The notes: generated from the sequence alone by a model not told the origin. Counted from the first letter of the stretch, positions 7,873-16,436 are shown. The stretch: DNA of 48,932 nt from Chloroflexota bacterium (GCA_016199495.1 JACQGQ010000048.1:1-48932), one strand, 5' to 3'. A program made the numbers and translations.

Positions 7873-9078
7873 TCAAAAAGGCAGATGTTTTCGGGTAGCT
7901 AGCTCATAAGCAATTTGTCCCTCAATATCTAACAGTGACTTCAACTTATCGTAATCCAGGGTTTCCGGATTGTCCCCGGCCGTATGATAAAAAATACCCA
8001 GATTCCCCATGAGCCAGACAACCGGGATAGCCCCTTTGACCTGGAAAGGAACATGGTCTGAAACTGGCATTGGCTCGGCACCGTATTTAACCTCATAGCC
8101 CAGTTGCTCAACCACATTTAAGGCGAAGGCACGAATTTCTTTAGTTGTCGCCAGCTCGAATGTGAAGTCATACGGGTTTCCCAAGGTACCAAAGGTAACC
8201 ACGGCCTTGATATTTGGCAGTTCATCGGCATGCCTATCGACGTAAGCGAAAGACCCCCAGAAAGGACCAATCTCTTCGACGCCAAACATAATAGCCTTAA
8301 TGGTGCGTCTGGATTTCCGCTTGCTAAAGATACGTAGCAACTCCAGAAGCGCGGCACACCCGGCCGCATTGTCAGCGGCATGTTTCCCTAGATTGAAACT
8401 ATCGTAGTGAGCGTTTAAGACTATTTGTTCATCGGGGATAGTTGTCCCGGGAATAGTCATAATAATATTGGAGGAAGTCTTTTTTGAGAATGCACCATTC
8501 AGGCTAATACGTAATTTGAGTTGCCCGCTACTCATCAACGTTAGAAGCTTGCGGCCAACAGATACGGGAACCAGTACAGCCGGAATTTGTCCAGCTTCAC
8601 GATTCATTGTAGCCGTACCGGCGCGACAGAGATTGTCAGGGGCATCGGTAAGAATGACAACACCGCTAGCACCATGCTGCTGAGCCAGAGAATAAGCCAG
8701 GGAGGTACCGATAGTCTCGGCCAGCACAATCTTACCCTTAATTGCTATGCCCTGCTTACTGAAAAAATCAAACCCCTGCCTGGTGCCATAACCCACATAT
8801 ATCACTTCTCCTTCAGCCACACCACTCCCAGCGTAATGCAACGGAAAATTGTCCAGAGCACCTTCAACCGGTGCCAGAGTCTCCAGCTTGGAGCTTAGCG
8901 GAAGATAGTGCATATATTCGAACTCTTCCAGCTCAACATTGACCCCTAATTTTTCCCCTTCAGACACAATATATTCACGACTCTTGATTTCTCCCTCGGT
9001 TCCAGCATACCTGGGCGAACGGGCACAAATCTCCTCAACGTAGGTTTTAATATTCTTTTTGCTGACTGATACGGGCAT
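7873..9078 (-). CDS. M28-family zinc aminopeptidase-like protein with PA domain
   Basis: A 401-residue protein. A protease-associated segment (about residues 90-180) precedes the M28 catalytic domain. Zinc-binding and catalytic residues are visible: NAHYDS (His and Asp), KHAADNAAG (bridging Asp), FGVEEIGPFWGS (Glu-Glu), VTFGTLG in place of the usual VNLDM-type zinc-Asp string, and SDHVPF (final His). No signal peptide is seen, so it is probably cytoplasmic. The family removes N-terminal amino acids from peptides. It is a single-gene unit. Short direct copies of GGGACAGGTCA occur on both sides (7793 and 9165). Confidence 0.88.
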   Translation of the reverse strand: MPVSVSKKNIKTYVEEICARSPRYAGTEGEIKSREYIVSEGEKLGVNVELEEFEYMHYLPLSSKLETLAPVEGALDNFPLHYAGSGVAEGEVIYVGYGTRQGFDFFSKQGIAIKGKIVLAETIGTSLAYSLAQQHGASGVVILTDAPDNLCRAGTATMNREAGQIPAVLVPVSVGRKLLTLMSSGQLKLRISLNGAFSKKTSSNIIMTIPGTTIPDEQIVLNAHYDSFNLGKHAADNAAGCAALLELLRIFSKRKSRRTIKAIMFGVEEIGPFWGSFAYVDRHADELPNIKAVVTFGTLGNPYDFTFELATTKEIRAFALNVVEQLGYEVKYGAEPMPVSDHVPFQVKGAIPVVWLMGNLGIFYHTAGDNPETLDYDKLKSLLDIEGQIAYELATRKHLPF

Positions 9079-9313
9079 TAAAGCGTACCTCCTATATTTT
9101 GGGGCAAGTTTGTCAGATAATACAGATAATATCTGCTGGAATAAGAATCGTCAATATCACTGCAGGGACAGGTCAGATTTTGTTAATTCTTTCCTATTCC
9201 CGCCCTATTCCCGCGTGCGGAACTTTCGGCTATTTTCAATAGCCACTCTTTCTCTAGCCACTCTTTCTCTTAGAAGTTTTTTCCGGGCACTGCCACAAGC
9301 CAGGAGGTAAATC

Positions 9314-9679
9314 TTAATCCTCGAGCTGCGTTGTCTCCTGAGCGGGCGACATGACATAGAGATGGGAGAAGGTGGAGTCTTTAACCGCGCCGTGCCAGTG
9401 ACTCTCGTCTGCCGGAATAAATATAATCGTACCCAGCCGCACCGTTACTTCCTCATTCTCGGTGGCGACTATCCCTGTTCCTTTGGTAACAATGAGTATC
9501 TGTTCAATGGAGTGGCTGTGGAACTTATTCCTTACGCCTTGGTCGAAGTTTACCTGCCTCACCGAAAACTTGTTGCTTAGTTCTGTGTCGACAACCGTCT
9601 GCATGGTGACCGGGCCGGTAAACAGCTTTAAGTTTGTCGGTGGTTCTTTTGCCACCTGGTCTATCTGGATTACCTTCAT
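9314..9679 (-). CDS. Cupin-domain protein
   Basis: A 121-residue single-domain cupin. Motif 1 is FHSHSIEQILIVTKGTG (metal-binding His, His, Glu) and motif 2 is FIPADESHWHGAV. Such proteins bind a metal in a small beta barrel and range from enzymes to sensors. AGGAGGT precedes the ATG. Neighbours give no functional hint, so the role is unknown. Confidence 0.85.
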   Translation of the reverse strand: MKVIQIDQVAKEPPTNLKLFTGPVTMQTVVDTELSNKFSVRQVNFDQGVRNKFHSHSIEQILIVTKGTGIVATENEEVTVRLGTIIFIPADESHWHGAVKDSTFSHLYVMSPAQETTQLED

Positions 9680-9747
9680 GGTTACCTCCTTAATATATCA
9701 TACGTTGCCAGGGAATCTCGTCCTATCAGGTAAGTTTGCGTAATTAC

Positions 9748-10083
9748 TCATTGACGCAATTGCGCAGTTACTCTCTTGAAAAGTTCCTCATCGGTCTTAA
9801 CCCCGCGTACATCCAGATTGGTGGCGCTGAAAGCCCTGACCATTGCCGCAATCAGCCTCGTCTTACTAAGCTTCTTGCCGCCACTGAACTTGGCTGTTGA
9901 AGCTAAGGTTTCAAGGTAGGCATCTTCGGCACCATTGAGAAATACGGATAGCTTTATCCTGGCAATCTCAGGTAACTCGTTCGGCTCCTTTTGAGGGGGT
10001 GCCGGCGCTGACCGGTCAGCGCCGGTGAGGCGCTCCAGGGCGCTGCCGTAGGCAAGTTCCTCAGTGACACGGGCTCTCTTCAT
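9748..10083 (-). CDS. Ribbon-helix-helix-like partner of ParA
   Basis: A 111-residue protein. The first 40 residues are low-complexity (alanine and proline rich). The rest (RIKLSVFLNGAEDAYLETLA, then a lysine-rich turn, then KTRLIAAMVRAF) looks like a ribbon-helix-helix DNA-binding fold, as in the small centromere-binding partners of ParA ATPases. Its ATG overlaps the parA stop (ATGA), so the two are made together. It probably binds the GCAATTACGCAATTA repeats in the operon promoter. The fold call is by pattern only. Confidence 0.65.
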   Translation of the reverse strand: MKRARVTEELAYGSALERLTGADRSAPAPPQKEPNELPEIARIKLSVFLNGAEDAYLETLASTAKFSGGKKLSKTRLIAAMVRAFSATNLDVRGVKTDEELFKRVTAQLRQ

Positions 10084-10859
10084 TTCATCACCTCTTTTGT
10101 CAGCAGTCGATAGGCATTGGCTCCGGCGGAATCAGGGGCATAGGTCAGGATTGACTGGCCGGCGGCCGGGGCTTCCTTGAAGCGAACACTGGTGGGGACA
10201 AGGGTATCAAACACCCTTATCTTGTTACCAAAGGCTCTCCGGGTAACGGCGATAACTTCCTGGCTGTGCAGGGTGCGGGGATTAGTCATGGTAAACAGTA
10301 TGCCCGAAATCTCCAGGGCCGGATTAAGGCTGTCTTTTACCCGGATAATCGTAGCCAGTAACATTGCCAGCCCTTTCATCGCCAGGAAGTCAGCTTGCAG
10401 GGGTATAATTACCTTGTCGGCGGCGGATAGGGCGTTGATGGTCAACAGCCCGAGGCTGGGCAGGCAATCGACCAGTATGAAATCATAAGACTGGCGTAGC
10501 GGCTGGAGCATCTCTTTTAACATTAGTTCCCGGGAAGGTACTGTCACCAGGTCAAGCTGTGCCTGTGATAGCTCGATGTTTGCCGGGATAAGGTCGATAT
10601 TCGGGTTGCTTGTCGGGGCAATAACGTCATGGATTGAGACGTTCCCGTTATTTTTGTTGATGATGCTCGCCATAACATCATACCCCGTGCTCTTGAGGTT
10701 GTCGGGATTGAATCCCAGGGTAATGGTAAGACTGGCCTGCGGGTCCCAGTCAACCAGTAAGACGCGTTTGCCGAATTCGCTTAAACCTTGAGCCAGGGCG
10801 GCGGCCGTGGTTGTCTTGCCTACTCCCCCCTTCTGGTTGGCGATACAGATAACCGGCAT
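10080..10859 (-). CDS. parA: ParA/Soj-family ATPase
   Basis: A 259-residue deviant Walker-A ATPase: KGGVGKTTTAAALAQGL at residues 10-26, LVDWDPQASLTITLG (switch and Walker A'), and DFILVDCLPSLGLLT (Walker B). Proteins of this family move DNA or large complexes by forming ATP-dependent gradients on the nucleoid. No parB follows; the only partner is a small RHH-like gene, so this is an orphan locus resembling plasmid type Ib partition or a cargo-positioning system. AGGGAGGGAGC precedes the ATG. The promoter and repeats are described separately. Confidence 0.92.
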   Translation of the reverse strand: MPVICIANQKGGVGKTTTAAALAQGLSEFGKRVLLVDWDPQASLTITLGFNPDNLKSTGYDVMASIINKNNGNVSIHDVIAPTSNPNIDLIPANIELSQAQLDLVTVPSRELMLKEMLQPLRQSYDFILVDCLPSLGLLTINALSAADKVIIPLQADFLAMKGLAMLLATIIRVKDSLNPALEISGILFTMTNPRTLHSQEVIAVTRRAFGNKIRVFDTLVPTSVRFKEAPAAGQSILTYAPDSAGANAYRLLTKEVMK

Positions 10860-10879
10860 TGCTCCCTCCCTGGTGGATA

Positions 10880-10908
10880 ACTATAGCATAATTGCGTAAT
10901 TGCGTCAA
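10880..10908 (-). promoter_or_regulatory. Promoter of the parA operon with direct-repeat operator
   Basis: On the minus strand, TTGACG (10908-10903) is separated by 17 bp from TATAGT (10885-10880). The spacer consists largely of the tandem GCAATTAC-GCAATTAT. A TTGACGCAATTGCG copy in the opposite orientation covers the end of the RHH gene (about 9750). Autorepression by the RHH protein, or a partition site, is the likely use. Confidence 0.65.
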
Positions 10909-10992
10909 TACTCTTTTACGTAACTGAAGTCATGACGACATTTCGTAATCTCCAGCTTGAATAGTTATAATAGACTAGCCGCCTGTCCGAGA

Positions 10993-11048
10993 ATTGTCAT
11001 TCCGTTCCTGTATCTAGTACAGGACAAGACTTGATACGGAATCCAGGT
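10993..11048. repeat. Hairpin repeat of the TCATTCCG...CGGAATCCAG type
   Basis: ATTCCGT and ACGGAAT form outer arms, and CCTGT/ACAGG form an inner hairpin. Dispersed repeats that begin GTCATTCC and end GGAATCCAG are common in many bacterial genomes. Only this copy is seen in the window. It lies between divergently transcribed parA and the sugar dehydrogenase gene. Confidence 0.5.
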
Positions 11049-11146
11049 GGGGGGAGTATCGTAGCCGAAACCCTTGGGGGGAAGTATAATGAAAGGGTCT
11101 GTCTGGGGTAATCTGACTCAATTATGAGGAATATGAGGAAGCTATC

Positions 11147-12325
11147 GTGAAATTCGTCAGCGGAAAAGCTTACCTGGGTATTATCGTTATGGCTATCGTC
11201 CTGGCTGTCTTAGCCGGGCTTATCTGGTGGAATTTCAGGGCCAGCCGGCTCGTCGACCTGCCTTCAGTGCCGCCGGCGGCACCACCAGCCGAAGTCCCGG
11301 TTCTGGAAGACATACCGCCAGTGGCAGCCCCAGCTTTAGAAGATATACCATTAGCTGTCTCCCTGGCGCAAAAGCTGGAAATCCCCTGGGCGCTTGCTTT
11401 TCTGCCTGATGGCAGCATTGTTTTTACCGAGCGGGCCGGTAGAGTAAGACTGATTGATGCCCGAGAAGGCTTGTTAGCCGAACCCCTGCTGACTGTTGGG
11501 GAGACGGCTCATCGTGGTGAGGGTGGGCTACTGGGTATTGCCGTGCACCCTGATTTCACCAGCAATCACTTCATTTACCTTTATTACACCTACCAAGGGA
11601 GTGAGAGTCTGGCTAATCGGGTAGTCAGATTTAGTAAAAAAGATAATGCCCTGCTTGATGGGAAAACAATCCTTGATAACATTCCAGCCGCCGCTAACCA
11701 CAATGGTGGACGGATAAAGTTTGGTCCCGATGGGATGCTTTATGTCACCACCGGTGATGCTTCCCTGGCTGATTTAGCTCAGGATAGGGATTCCTTAGCC
11801 GGGAAAATTCTACGCCTGAAAGATGATGGCACCATTCCACCCGATAACCCTTTCCCCGGCTCGCCGCTTTATTCTCTTGGGCATCGTAATCCTCAAGGCT
11901 TGGCCTGGGATTCTCAGGGACGACTGTGGGCAGTGGAGCATGGCGCCAGTGCTACTGATGAACTGAACTTGATTAAGCCGGGTCATAACTATGGCTGGCC
12001 AGTGATTCGTGGCGACGAGACAGAGACTGGTCTGGAAAGTCCGCTGATTCACAGCGGCCAGGAAACCTGGGCGCCATCGGGGCTTACCTTTTTTGACGGC
12101 ACTCTCTTTTTTGTCGGCTTACGCGGGCAGAGTTTGTATCAGGCGGTCATCAAAAATGAAGGGGTGACGCTGCAGCGTCACCTGGACAGGAATTTCGGCC
12201 GACTGCGCGATGTTGTCGTCGGGCCGGATAATATGCTCTACATCCTGACCAGCAATCGCGATGGACGCGGTCTACCCGCGGCTGAGGATGACCAGATTAT
12301 CAGGATAAATCCCGGGAAACTCTGA
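11147..12325 (+). CDS. PQQ-dependent glucose/sorbosone dehydrogenase-family protein, membrane anchored
   Basis: A 392-residue protein. An N-terminal hydrophobic helix (LGIIVMAIVLAVLAGLIWWNF) and a Pro/Ala-rich linker are followed by a six-bladed beta-propeller of the GSDH family: LEIPWALAFLPDGSIVFTERAGRVR, GGLLGIAVHPDF, NHNGGRIKFGPDGMLYVTTGDA, GHRNPQGLAWD, and HGASATDELNLI. The family oxidises sugars using PQQ, although many members are uncharacterised. The domain would face outward from the membrane. The start is GTG, with ATGAGGAAGC as ribosome site. It overlaps the convergent TIGR01906 gene by 26 bp. Confidence 0.9.
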   Translation: MKFVSGKAYLGIIVMAIVLAVLAGLIWWNFRASRLVDLPSVPPAAPPAEVPVLEDIPPVAAPALEDIPLAVSLAQKLEIPWALAFLPDGSIVFTERAGRVRLIDAREGLLAEPLLTVGETAHRGEGGLLGIAVHPDFTSNHFIYLYYTYQGSESLANRVVRFSKKDNALLDGKTILDNIPAAANHNGGRIKFGPDGMLYVTTGDASLADLAQDRDSLAGKILRLKDDGTIPPDNPFPGSPLYSLGHRNPQGLAWDSQGRLWAVEHGASATDELNLIKPGHNYGWPVIRGDETETGLESPLIHSGQETWAPSGLTFFDGTLFFVGLRGQSLYQAVIKNEGVTLQRHLDRNFGRLRDVVVGPDNMLYILTSNRDGRGLPAAEDDQIIRINPGKL

Positions 12326-13010
12326 GCTTTAGCAGATAACCCCCAGCCACTCCCCCCAAAATTATGGCTGTACCTGCTGTCGCCAGGGTAATGAACAGGG
12401 TGGCATCATACCAGAAGCCCCGGGGGAAGAGCATTACCAGGTAATCTCGGGTCGGGTCAAGCTGCCAGAAATCATTGGCGAAACTGAGCCAATGAAACTG
12501 CAAAAATAGCTGGTCAAAACCGAGCAGCGTGCCTGACCCCAGGGCCAGCATCAGAGCCAGGGTGAGACTACAGCCACCAACCACCCCCCGGGCCAGCCGC
12601 CGCCAGTATCTTTTCCTTCGCCAGAGGAGACTAATCCCGACATAGCCTGAAGCGTAAATCAGTGTCCCCAGTAAAAGCTGGTAATCCAGCCAGACGAGCG
12701 CTTTGACATCACTGAGATGAATTATCTCCCGTTGGTTAAATAGCGCAAATGGCTGGCTATCCTTGACTACGGTAAGACTGATAGATTCTTCAGCGGAGTT
12801 AAAGTATGAAATCAAGCCTCTGGCCGCCTTGTCCAGTTCTGTTACCGCCAGTCCCGTGCTCCGGCTAATTTCATATCGGGCAAAGCCATATTTATAGAGC
12901 CAGAGACTATTAAACGCCCCGCCGATGCTGGCCGTCAGCAGTAGTACGGGCAGGCTGAGCATAAAAGCCCATTTAGTGGTCGTAGCAAGAATTCTCAATT
13001 CTATCCCCAT
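12300..13010 (-). CDS. TIGR01906/DUF1461 integral membrane protein
   Basis: A 236-residue protein with an N-terminal helix, an extracellular loop of about 80 residues, and three more helices after VKALVWLDYQLLLG. The loop strings ARYEISRSTGLAV, LISYFNSAEESI and FNQREIIHLSDVK are characteristic of this conserved membrane family of unknown function. The 3' end overlaps the convergent sugar dehydrogenase gene. A truncated relative of its first 40 codons survives at 18803-18925. Confidence 0.8.
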   Translation of the reverse strand: MGIELRILATTTKWAFMLSLPVLLLTASIGGAFNSLWLYKYGFARYEISRSTGLAVTELDKAARGLISYFNSAEESISLTVVKDSQPFALFNQREIIHLSDVKALVWLDYQLLLGTLIYASGYVGISLLWRRKRYWRRLARGVVGGCSLTLALMLALGSGTLLGFDQLFLQFHWLSFANDFWQLDPTRDYLVMLFPRGFWYDATLFITLATAGTAIILGGVAGGYLLKLRVSRDLS

Positions 13011-13066
13011 TGAGATTTTATACTATTTCATTCGGGGCAGCGGACTGCGAACAAACCAAGCCTTAT

Positions 13067-13507
13067 TCAGACTTCTTTGCGGCGGATAAAAAGCCAGTTT
13101 TTATCCGCAGTGTGGATTAAAGCATAACTACCTGATAGCTTCTTACCTCTCAACGAGAATTCCACAATATCAGTGGACTCCCTCTTCAAATCAAATTCAC
13201 CCTTGTCCCAGATTTCGACACTACCGGCACCGTACTCTCCTTGAGGGATTTCCCCGGCGAAATCAATGTAGTCAACGGGGTGGTCTTCTACCTTGATGGC
13301 TAGTCGTCGGACACCAGGTTTAAGGGGAGGGCCCTTGGGCACCGCCCAGCTCTGCAGGACGCCACCAATTTCCAACCGAAAATCATAATGGAGATGGGCA
13401 GCCTGGTGTTTTTGGACAACAAAACGGTGTTGCCCTTTATCCTGGTCATCCCTCCAGGGCGGTTCCGGGGTTTTGTCAAAATGGCGCTTCTCCTGGTAGG
13501 TTTTCAA
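13067..13507 (-). CDS. Stand-alone LigD-type 3'-phosphoesterase domain protein
   Basis: A 146-residue protein that is just the 3'-phosphoesterase module found at the N-terminus of bacterial DNA ligase D: FVVQKHQAAHLHYDFRLE, LQSWAVPKGP, VEDHPVDYIDFAGEIPQGEYGAG, and KGEFDL. The conserved His, Asp and Arg residues of the metal-dependent active site are present. In LigD this domain trims 3' phosphates and ribonucleotides during non-homologous end joining. No ligase, polymerase or Ku gene is adjacent, so this is a free-standing repair nuclease. Confidence 0.9.
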   Translation of the reverse strand: MKTYQEKRHFDKTPEPPWRDDQDKGQHRFVVQKHQAAHLHYDFRLEIGGVLQSWAVPKGPPLKPGVRRLAIKVEDHPVDYIDFAGEIPQGEYGAGSVEIWDKGEFDLKRESTDIVEFSLRGKKLSGSYALIHTADKNWLFIRRKEV

Positions 13508-13596
13508 CCTGCCTTTAGCCCTTCAGCACGTTGCTGAGTCGGACCCAGCTAGTGCCACCGTTACTACTATTCTGATGATAGCATAAAAGGAGATGC

Positions 13597-13665
13597 ATGA
13601 GCATCCGTAAAGGTGCCACTTTCCCGGGAGGTGATAAAAAAGAGAGACTCATCGGGGGTGTTTGA
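13597..13665 (+). CDS. Possible 22-residue peptide ORF with strong ribosome site
   Basis: ATG at 13597, preceded by AAAAGGAGATGC, opens a 23-codon frame (MSIRKGATFPGGDKKERLIG and two more residues) ending in TGA. The start codon sits in the loop of a short stem, GATGC-atga-GCATC. There is no known homologue in my memory. It could be chance, a leader peptide without a downstream gene on this strand, or a relic. Confidence 0.25.
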   Translation: MSIRKGATFPGGDKKERLIGGV

Positions 13666-13695
13666 AGCTCTGTTCTTGGCGACAATGCCGCCTGG

Positions 13696-14223
13696 CTATA
13701 CTTTTTGAGCTATTAGACTTGCGATAGCCTTTTGCTCCCCAATGATTCCTTCACGGTAACGAAGACAGCGCCAATCACGAAACATGTTGAGCAGCTCATT
13801 ATGTTTCAGCAGGTGGGCGGGGTTCTTTGGCTTCTCAAACTGAGCCTGGTCAATAATAAAGGTTTCGTAGACGACTATTCCTCCCCTCCGTAACCCGTCT
13901 TTAATCTGTGATATCAGCGAGCGCTGCCAATAATTGAAGCAGATAATCACACTATAGGCGTCTTTTTCGATATGGTAGTTACTTTCCAGGTCAGCGACTT
14001 GTGTGCGGATGCTAACGCCGGCCTGCCGCGCCGAGGCCAAAGCCTCATTTACTGCTTCAGGTGATATATCAACGCCGGCTGCGTCAAAACCCATTTTTGC
14101 CAGGTAGATTGTGTTCCGTCCGTTACCCATTGCCACATCGAGGGCTTTTCCTTTCGGTAAGAGTTCGATGTTCTCTACCAGGAATTGGGCTGGCGCCAAA
14201 CTATTTTTCTGATTATCGGTCAT
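13696..14223 (-). CDS. Class I SAM-dependent methyltransferase (TehB-like)
   Basis: A 175-residue protein with motif I ALDVAMGNGRNTIYLAKMGF, GVDISPEAVNEALASA (acidic end of strand 2) and SVIICFNYWQRSLISQI. Short methyltransferases of this shape resemble tellurite-resistance TehB and small-molecule thiol or oxyanion methylases. It lies 21 bp behind wrbA on the same strand and probably shares its transcript. The substrate is unknown. Confidence 0.82.
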   Translation of the reverse strand: MTDNQKNSLAPAQFLVENIELLPKGKALDVAMGNGRNTIYLAKMGFDAAGVDISPEAVNEALASARQAGVSIRTQVADLESNYHIEKDAYSVIICFNYWQRSLISQIKDGLRRGGIVVYETFIIDQAQFEKPKNPAHLLKHNELLNMFRDWRCLRYREGIIGEQKAIASLIAQKV

Positions 14224-14244
14224 CTCGCCCCGTTGAGAAACGCT

Positions 14245-14859
14245 TCAGGTTGCCGCCAGTTTCTTGGCAATGGTAGCCACATGACGGCCCTGGAAACGAG
14301 CCATAGCCAGTTCGTTCTCACTGGGCAGGCGGCTGCCATCACCGCCAGCAATCGTGCTGGCACCGTAGGGACTGCCGCCGCTTATCTCTTCCAGGGTCAT
14401 CTGGCGGGTCTCGGAGTAAGGTAGCCCCACGATGACCATGCCTAGATGAAGTAGGGTGGTGTGGAAGCTGGTGATGGTCGTCTCCTGGCCGCCGTGCTGG
14501 GTGGCGCTGGAGGTAAAGACACTGCCCACCTTACCGACGAGAGCGTTTTGTATCCATAAGCCACCGGTCTGGTCGAGGAAGTTACGCATCTGGGCGCACA
14601 TATTGCCGAAACGAGTCGGCGCCCCGAAGATAATACCGTCGGCGTCAGCTAAATCAGCCGGTTTGGCTATGGGGATATGAGTGAAGGCTTGACGGGCTTG
14701 CTTTGCTCCCGATTTCTCTAATACCTCGTCGGGAATTAGCTCGGCAACTTGAAGCAGTTCTACCCTAGCACCATCAACCTCCCTGGCCCCTTCCGCCATT
14801 GCCTCAGCCATCCGGTAGATATGACCGTACATGCTGTAAAAGACTACTTTCACTCTCAT
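14245..14859 (-). CDS. wrbA: WrbA-type NAD(P)H:quinone oxidoreductase
   Basis: A 204-residue flavodoxin-like protein: [20 protein letters not shown] binds the FMN phosphate, followed by [24 protein letters not shown] and the typical [15 protein letters not shown]. WrbA enzymes reduce quinones by two electrons and so avoid semiquinone radicals, which fits the stress-defence genes around it. AAAGGAGT precedes the ATG. Confidence 0.93.
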   Translation of the reverse strand: MRVKVVFYSMYGHIYRMAEAMAEGAREVDGARVELLQVAELIPDEVLEKSGAKQARQAFTHIPIAKPADLADADGIIFGAPTRFGNMCAQMRNFLDQTGGLWIQNALVGKVGSVFTSSATQHGGQETTITSFHTTLLHLGMVIVGLPYSETRQMTLEEISGGSPYGASTIAGGDGSRLPSENELAMARFQGRHVATIAKKLAAT

Positions 14860-14974
14860 GGCGACTACTCCTTTTGTTTTCTGTTAAGTTGTTGCTTTAT
14901 AAGATAGCGCTTCGAGATAGGAGCGTCAAGCAATGTCAGTGGGCGGCGGTTGCTCTACTATCTCCGATGTGTCC

Positions 14975-15445
14975 TTATCCCCCACTGGTCTGCGGAAAAG
15001 CAACCTCGGTGTAGAGAAATTCCACTCTTTGCTTGTGTTCCAGCTCTTGTGATGCCAACTGCTCAAGCAGTCTTTTCATTTCTCCGGGAGGATGGATGCC
15101 GGCAAGAGCTTGGTACAACTCATGGGAGTGCATTTCCCGGTTGGCGGCCAGCAAGAAAACGTCCTTAAGTTGCATATCAGGCGATATTTCAGGTTGGTCA
15201 AGGTGTTCGGCAATCTTATAATCCAGGACCTGCCCTCGACTCAGTGTGCCCGCCTTAAGCTCGCCCCGCTGATATTGTTCCAGCAGGTTCTGATGCCAAT
15301 TCTCCTGCCGGGCTAATTCCTGAAAGGTATCTTTGGCGACCTGGTCTTTCATTTTTTGGCTCAGGCTAATGTAGAGGAGGCGCGACCCGATTTCTTTCTG
15401 TATCGCCCTTTCCAGGACCTCGTTGAGAGTAAACTGTGTTGCCAT
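14975..15445 (-). CDS. Ferritin-like/rubrerythrin-type diiron protein
   Basis: A 156-residue four-helix protein. Two Glu/ExxH pairs are visible: AIQKEIGSRLLYISLSQ with ELARQENWHQNLLEQ, and AANREMHSHELYQAL with LASQELEHKQRVEFL, the pattern of a carboxylate-bridged diiron site. No rubredoxin domain follows, so it is the erythrin-only type. Such proteins bind iron or reduce peroxide. It is the first of a run of leftward peroxide-defence genes, just downstream of the AhpD-like gene. Confidence 0.82.
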   Translation of the reverse strand: MATQFTLNEVLERAIQKEIGSRLLYISLSQKMKDQVAKDTFQELARQENWHQNLLEQYQRGELKAGTLSRGQVLDYKIAEHLDQPEISPDMQLKDVFLLAANREMHSHELYQALAGIHPPGEMKRLLEQLASQELEHKQRVEFLYTEVAFPQTSGG

Positions 15446-15476
15446 GAGATTGCCTCAAATTAAGGTCTGAGTTATT

Positions 15477-15794
15477 CTATTTTGATTTTTCAATGACTTC
15501 CTCGACCCACTTCATAGCCGCACTCATCGTGGGAAAGCCAGCGGTGGTAAAGGCCATCAGTACCGCATGGCGAAGCTCATCGGGTGAGACCCCCTCCTCT
15601 AAGGCTCGCCGGGTGTGTGACCTCACTCCCCCCTCTGAATTCAGTCCTATGGCGATACCTAGTTTTATCAGCCGCCGTACCTTTTCATCGAGCGGTCCCC
15701 ATTCGTGACAATTAACAGCCAGAGCGTCATAAGCTTTAGCCACCTCAGGGAACTGCTGCTTAAACTCCTGATATATTTCGGGTAGGTAGTTCAT
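15477..15794 (-). CDS. Carboxymuconolactone decarboxylase (AhpD-like) family protein without CxxC
   Basis: A 105-residue all-helical protein: PLDEKVRRLIKLGIAIGLNSEGGVRSHTRRALEEG, followed by SPDELRHAVLMAFTTAGFPTMSAAMKW. AhpD proteins recycle peroxiredoxins with a Cys-x-x-Cys placed just before the conserved HxxxAL. Here the corresponding segment is SEGGVRSHTRRAL, with no cysteine, so thiol chemistry like that of AhpD is not expected. The only cysteine is in NCHEW near residue 29. It sits directly downstream of the peroxiredoxin gene, so a peroxide-related role is still likely. Confidence 0.82.
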   Translation of the reverse strand: MNYLPEIYQEFKQQFPEVAKAYDALAVNCHEWGPLDEKVRRLIKLGIAIGLNSEGGVRSHTRRALEEGVSPDELRHAVLMAFTTAGFPTMSAAMKWVEEVIEKSK

Positions 15795-15854
15795 AATATC
15801 CCCCTGTCGTATAAGCCGTTATTTTCCCCCTTTACCCTGGTTAGATTCCGACAC

Positions 15855-16436
15855 TTAAATTTTCCCAACCAGGTCTAGCCCCGGGGTCAGCGTCTCTTCC
15901 CCTGGCTGCCAACTGGCCGGACAAACCTGCTCGGCATGTTCTCTCACGAATACTGCGGCTTGCAGTTTCCGCAAAAGCTCTTTGGCGCTGCGACCAATGT
16001 TGTTGGCATGTATCTCGTAGGCTTTGAGAATACCATCAGGGTCAATGATAAAACTGCCCCGCAGTGAAACTCCTTCTTCTTCGATATAAGTGCCAAATTC
16101 GCGGCAAAGTTTCCCGGCTGGGTCGGCGACCATCAGGTATTTAACTTTTCTGATAGCCGGAGATTGGTCGTGCCAGGCCTTATGAACAAATACTGTATCA
16201 GTGCTTATGCTCAATATCTCGGCGCCCAATTTCTTGAATTCTTCATAATAATTAGCCGCTTCCTCCAGTTCCGTGGGGCAAATAAAAGTGAAATCAGCCG
16301 GGTAAAATATCAAGACCAGCCACTTGCCCCTGTAATCAGAAAGCTTGACTCTCTTTATCTTCTCGTTGTGGAATGCTTCCAGCTCAAGGTCTGGAATCTG
16401 GTGATTAATTTGTACCATTTTTGTCATCTCCTCCAT
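15855..16436 (-). CDS. 2-Cys peroxiredoxin (AhpC/Prx type)
   Basis: A peroxiredoxin of about 193 residues. The peroxidatic cysteine lies in FYPADFTFICPTELEE (near residue 53) and the resolving cysteine in HAEQVCPASWQPGEE near the C-terminus. It reduces hydrogen peroxide and organic peroxides. An upstream ATG at 16454 exists, but AAGGAGG lies within its first codons and is 8 bases from the ATG at 16436, which I prefer. The next gene encodes an AhpD-like protein, and a thioredoxin system is encoded at 30691-31905. Confidence 0.93.
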   Translation of the reverse strand: MEEMTKMVQINHQIPDLELEAFHNEKIKRVKLSDYRGKWLVLIFYPADFTFICPTELEEAANYYEEFKKLGAEILSISTDTVFVHKAWHDQSPAIRKVKYLMVADPAGKLCREFGTYIEEEGVSLRGSFIIDPDGILKAYEIHANNIGRSAKELLRKLQAAVFVREHAEQVCPASWQPGEETLTPGLDLVGKI

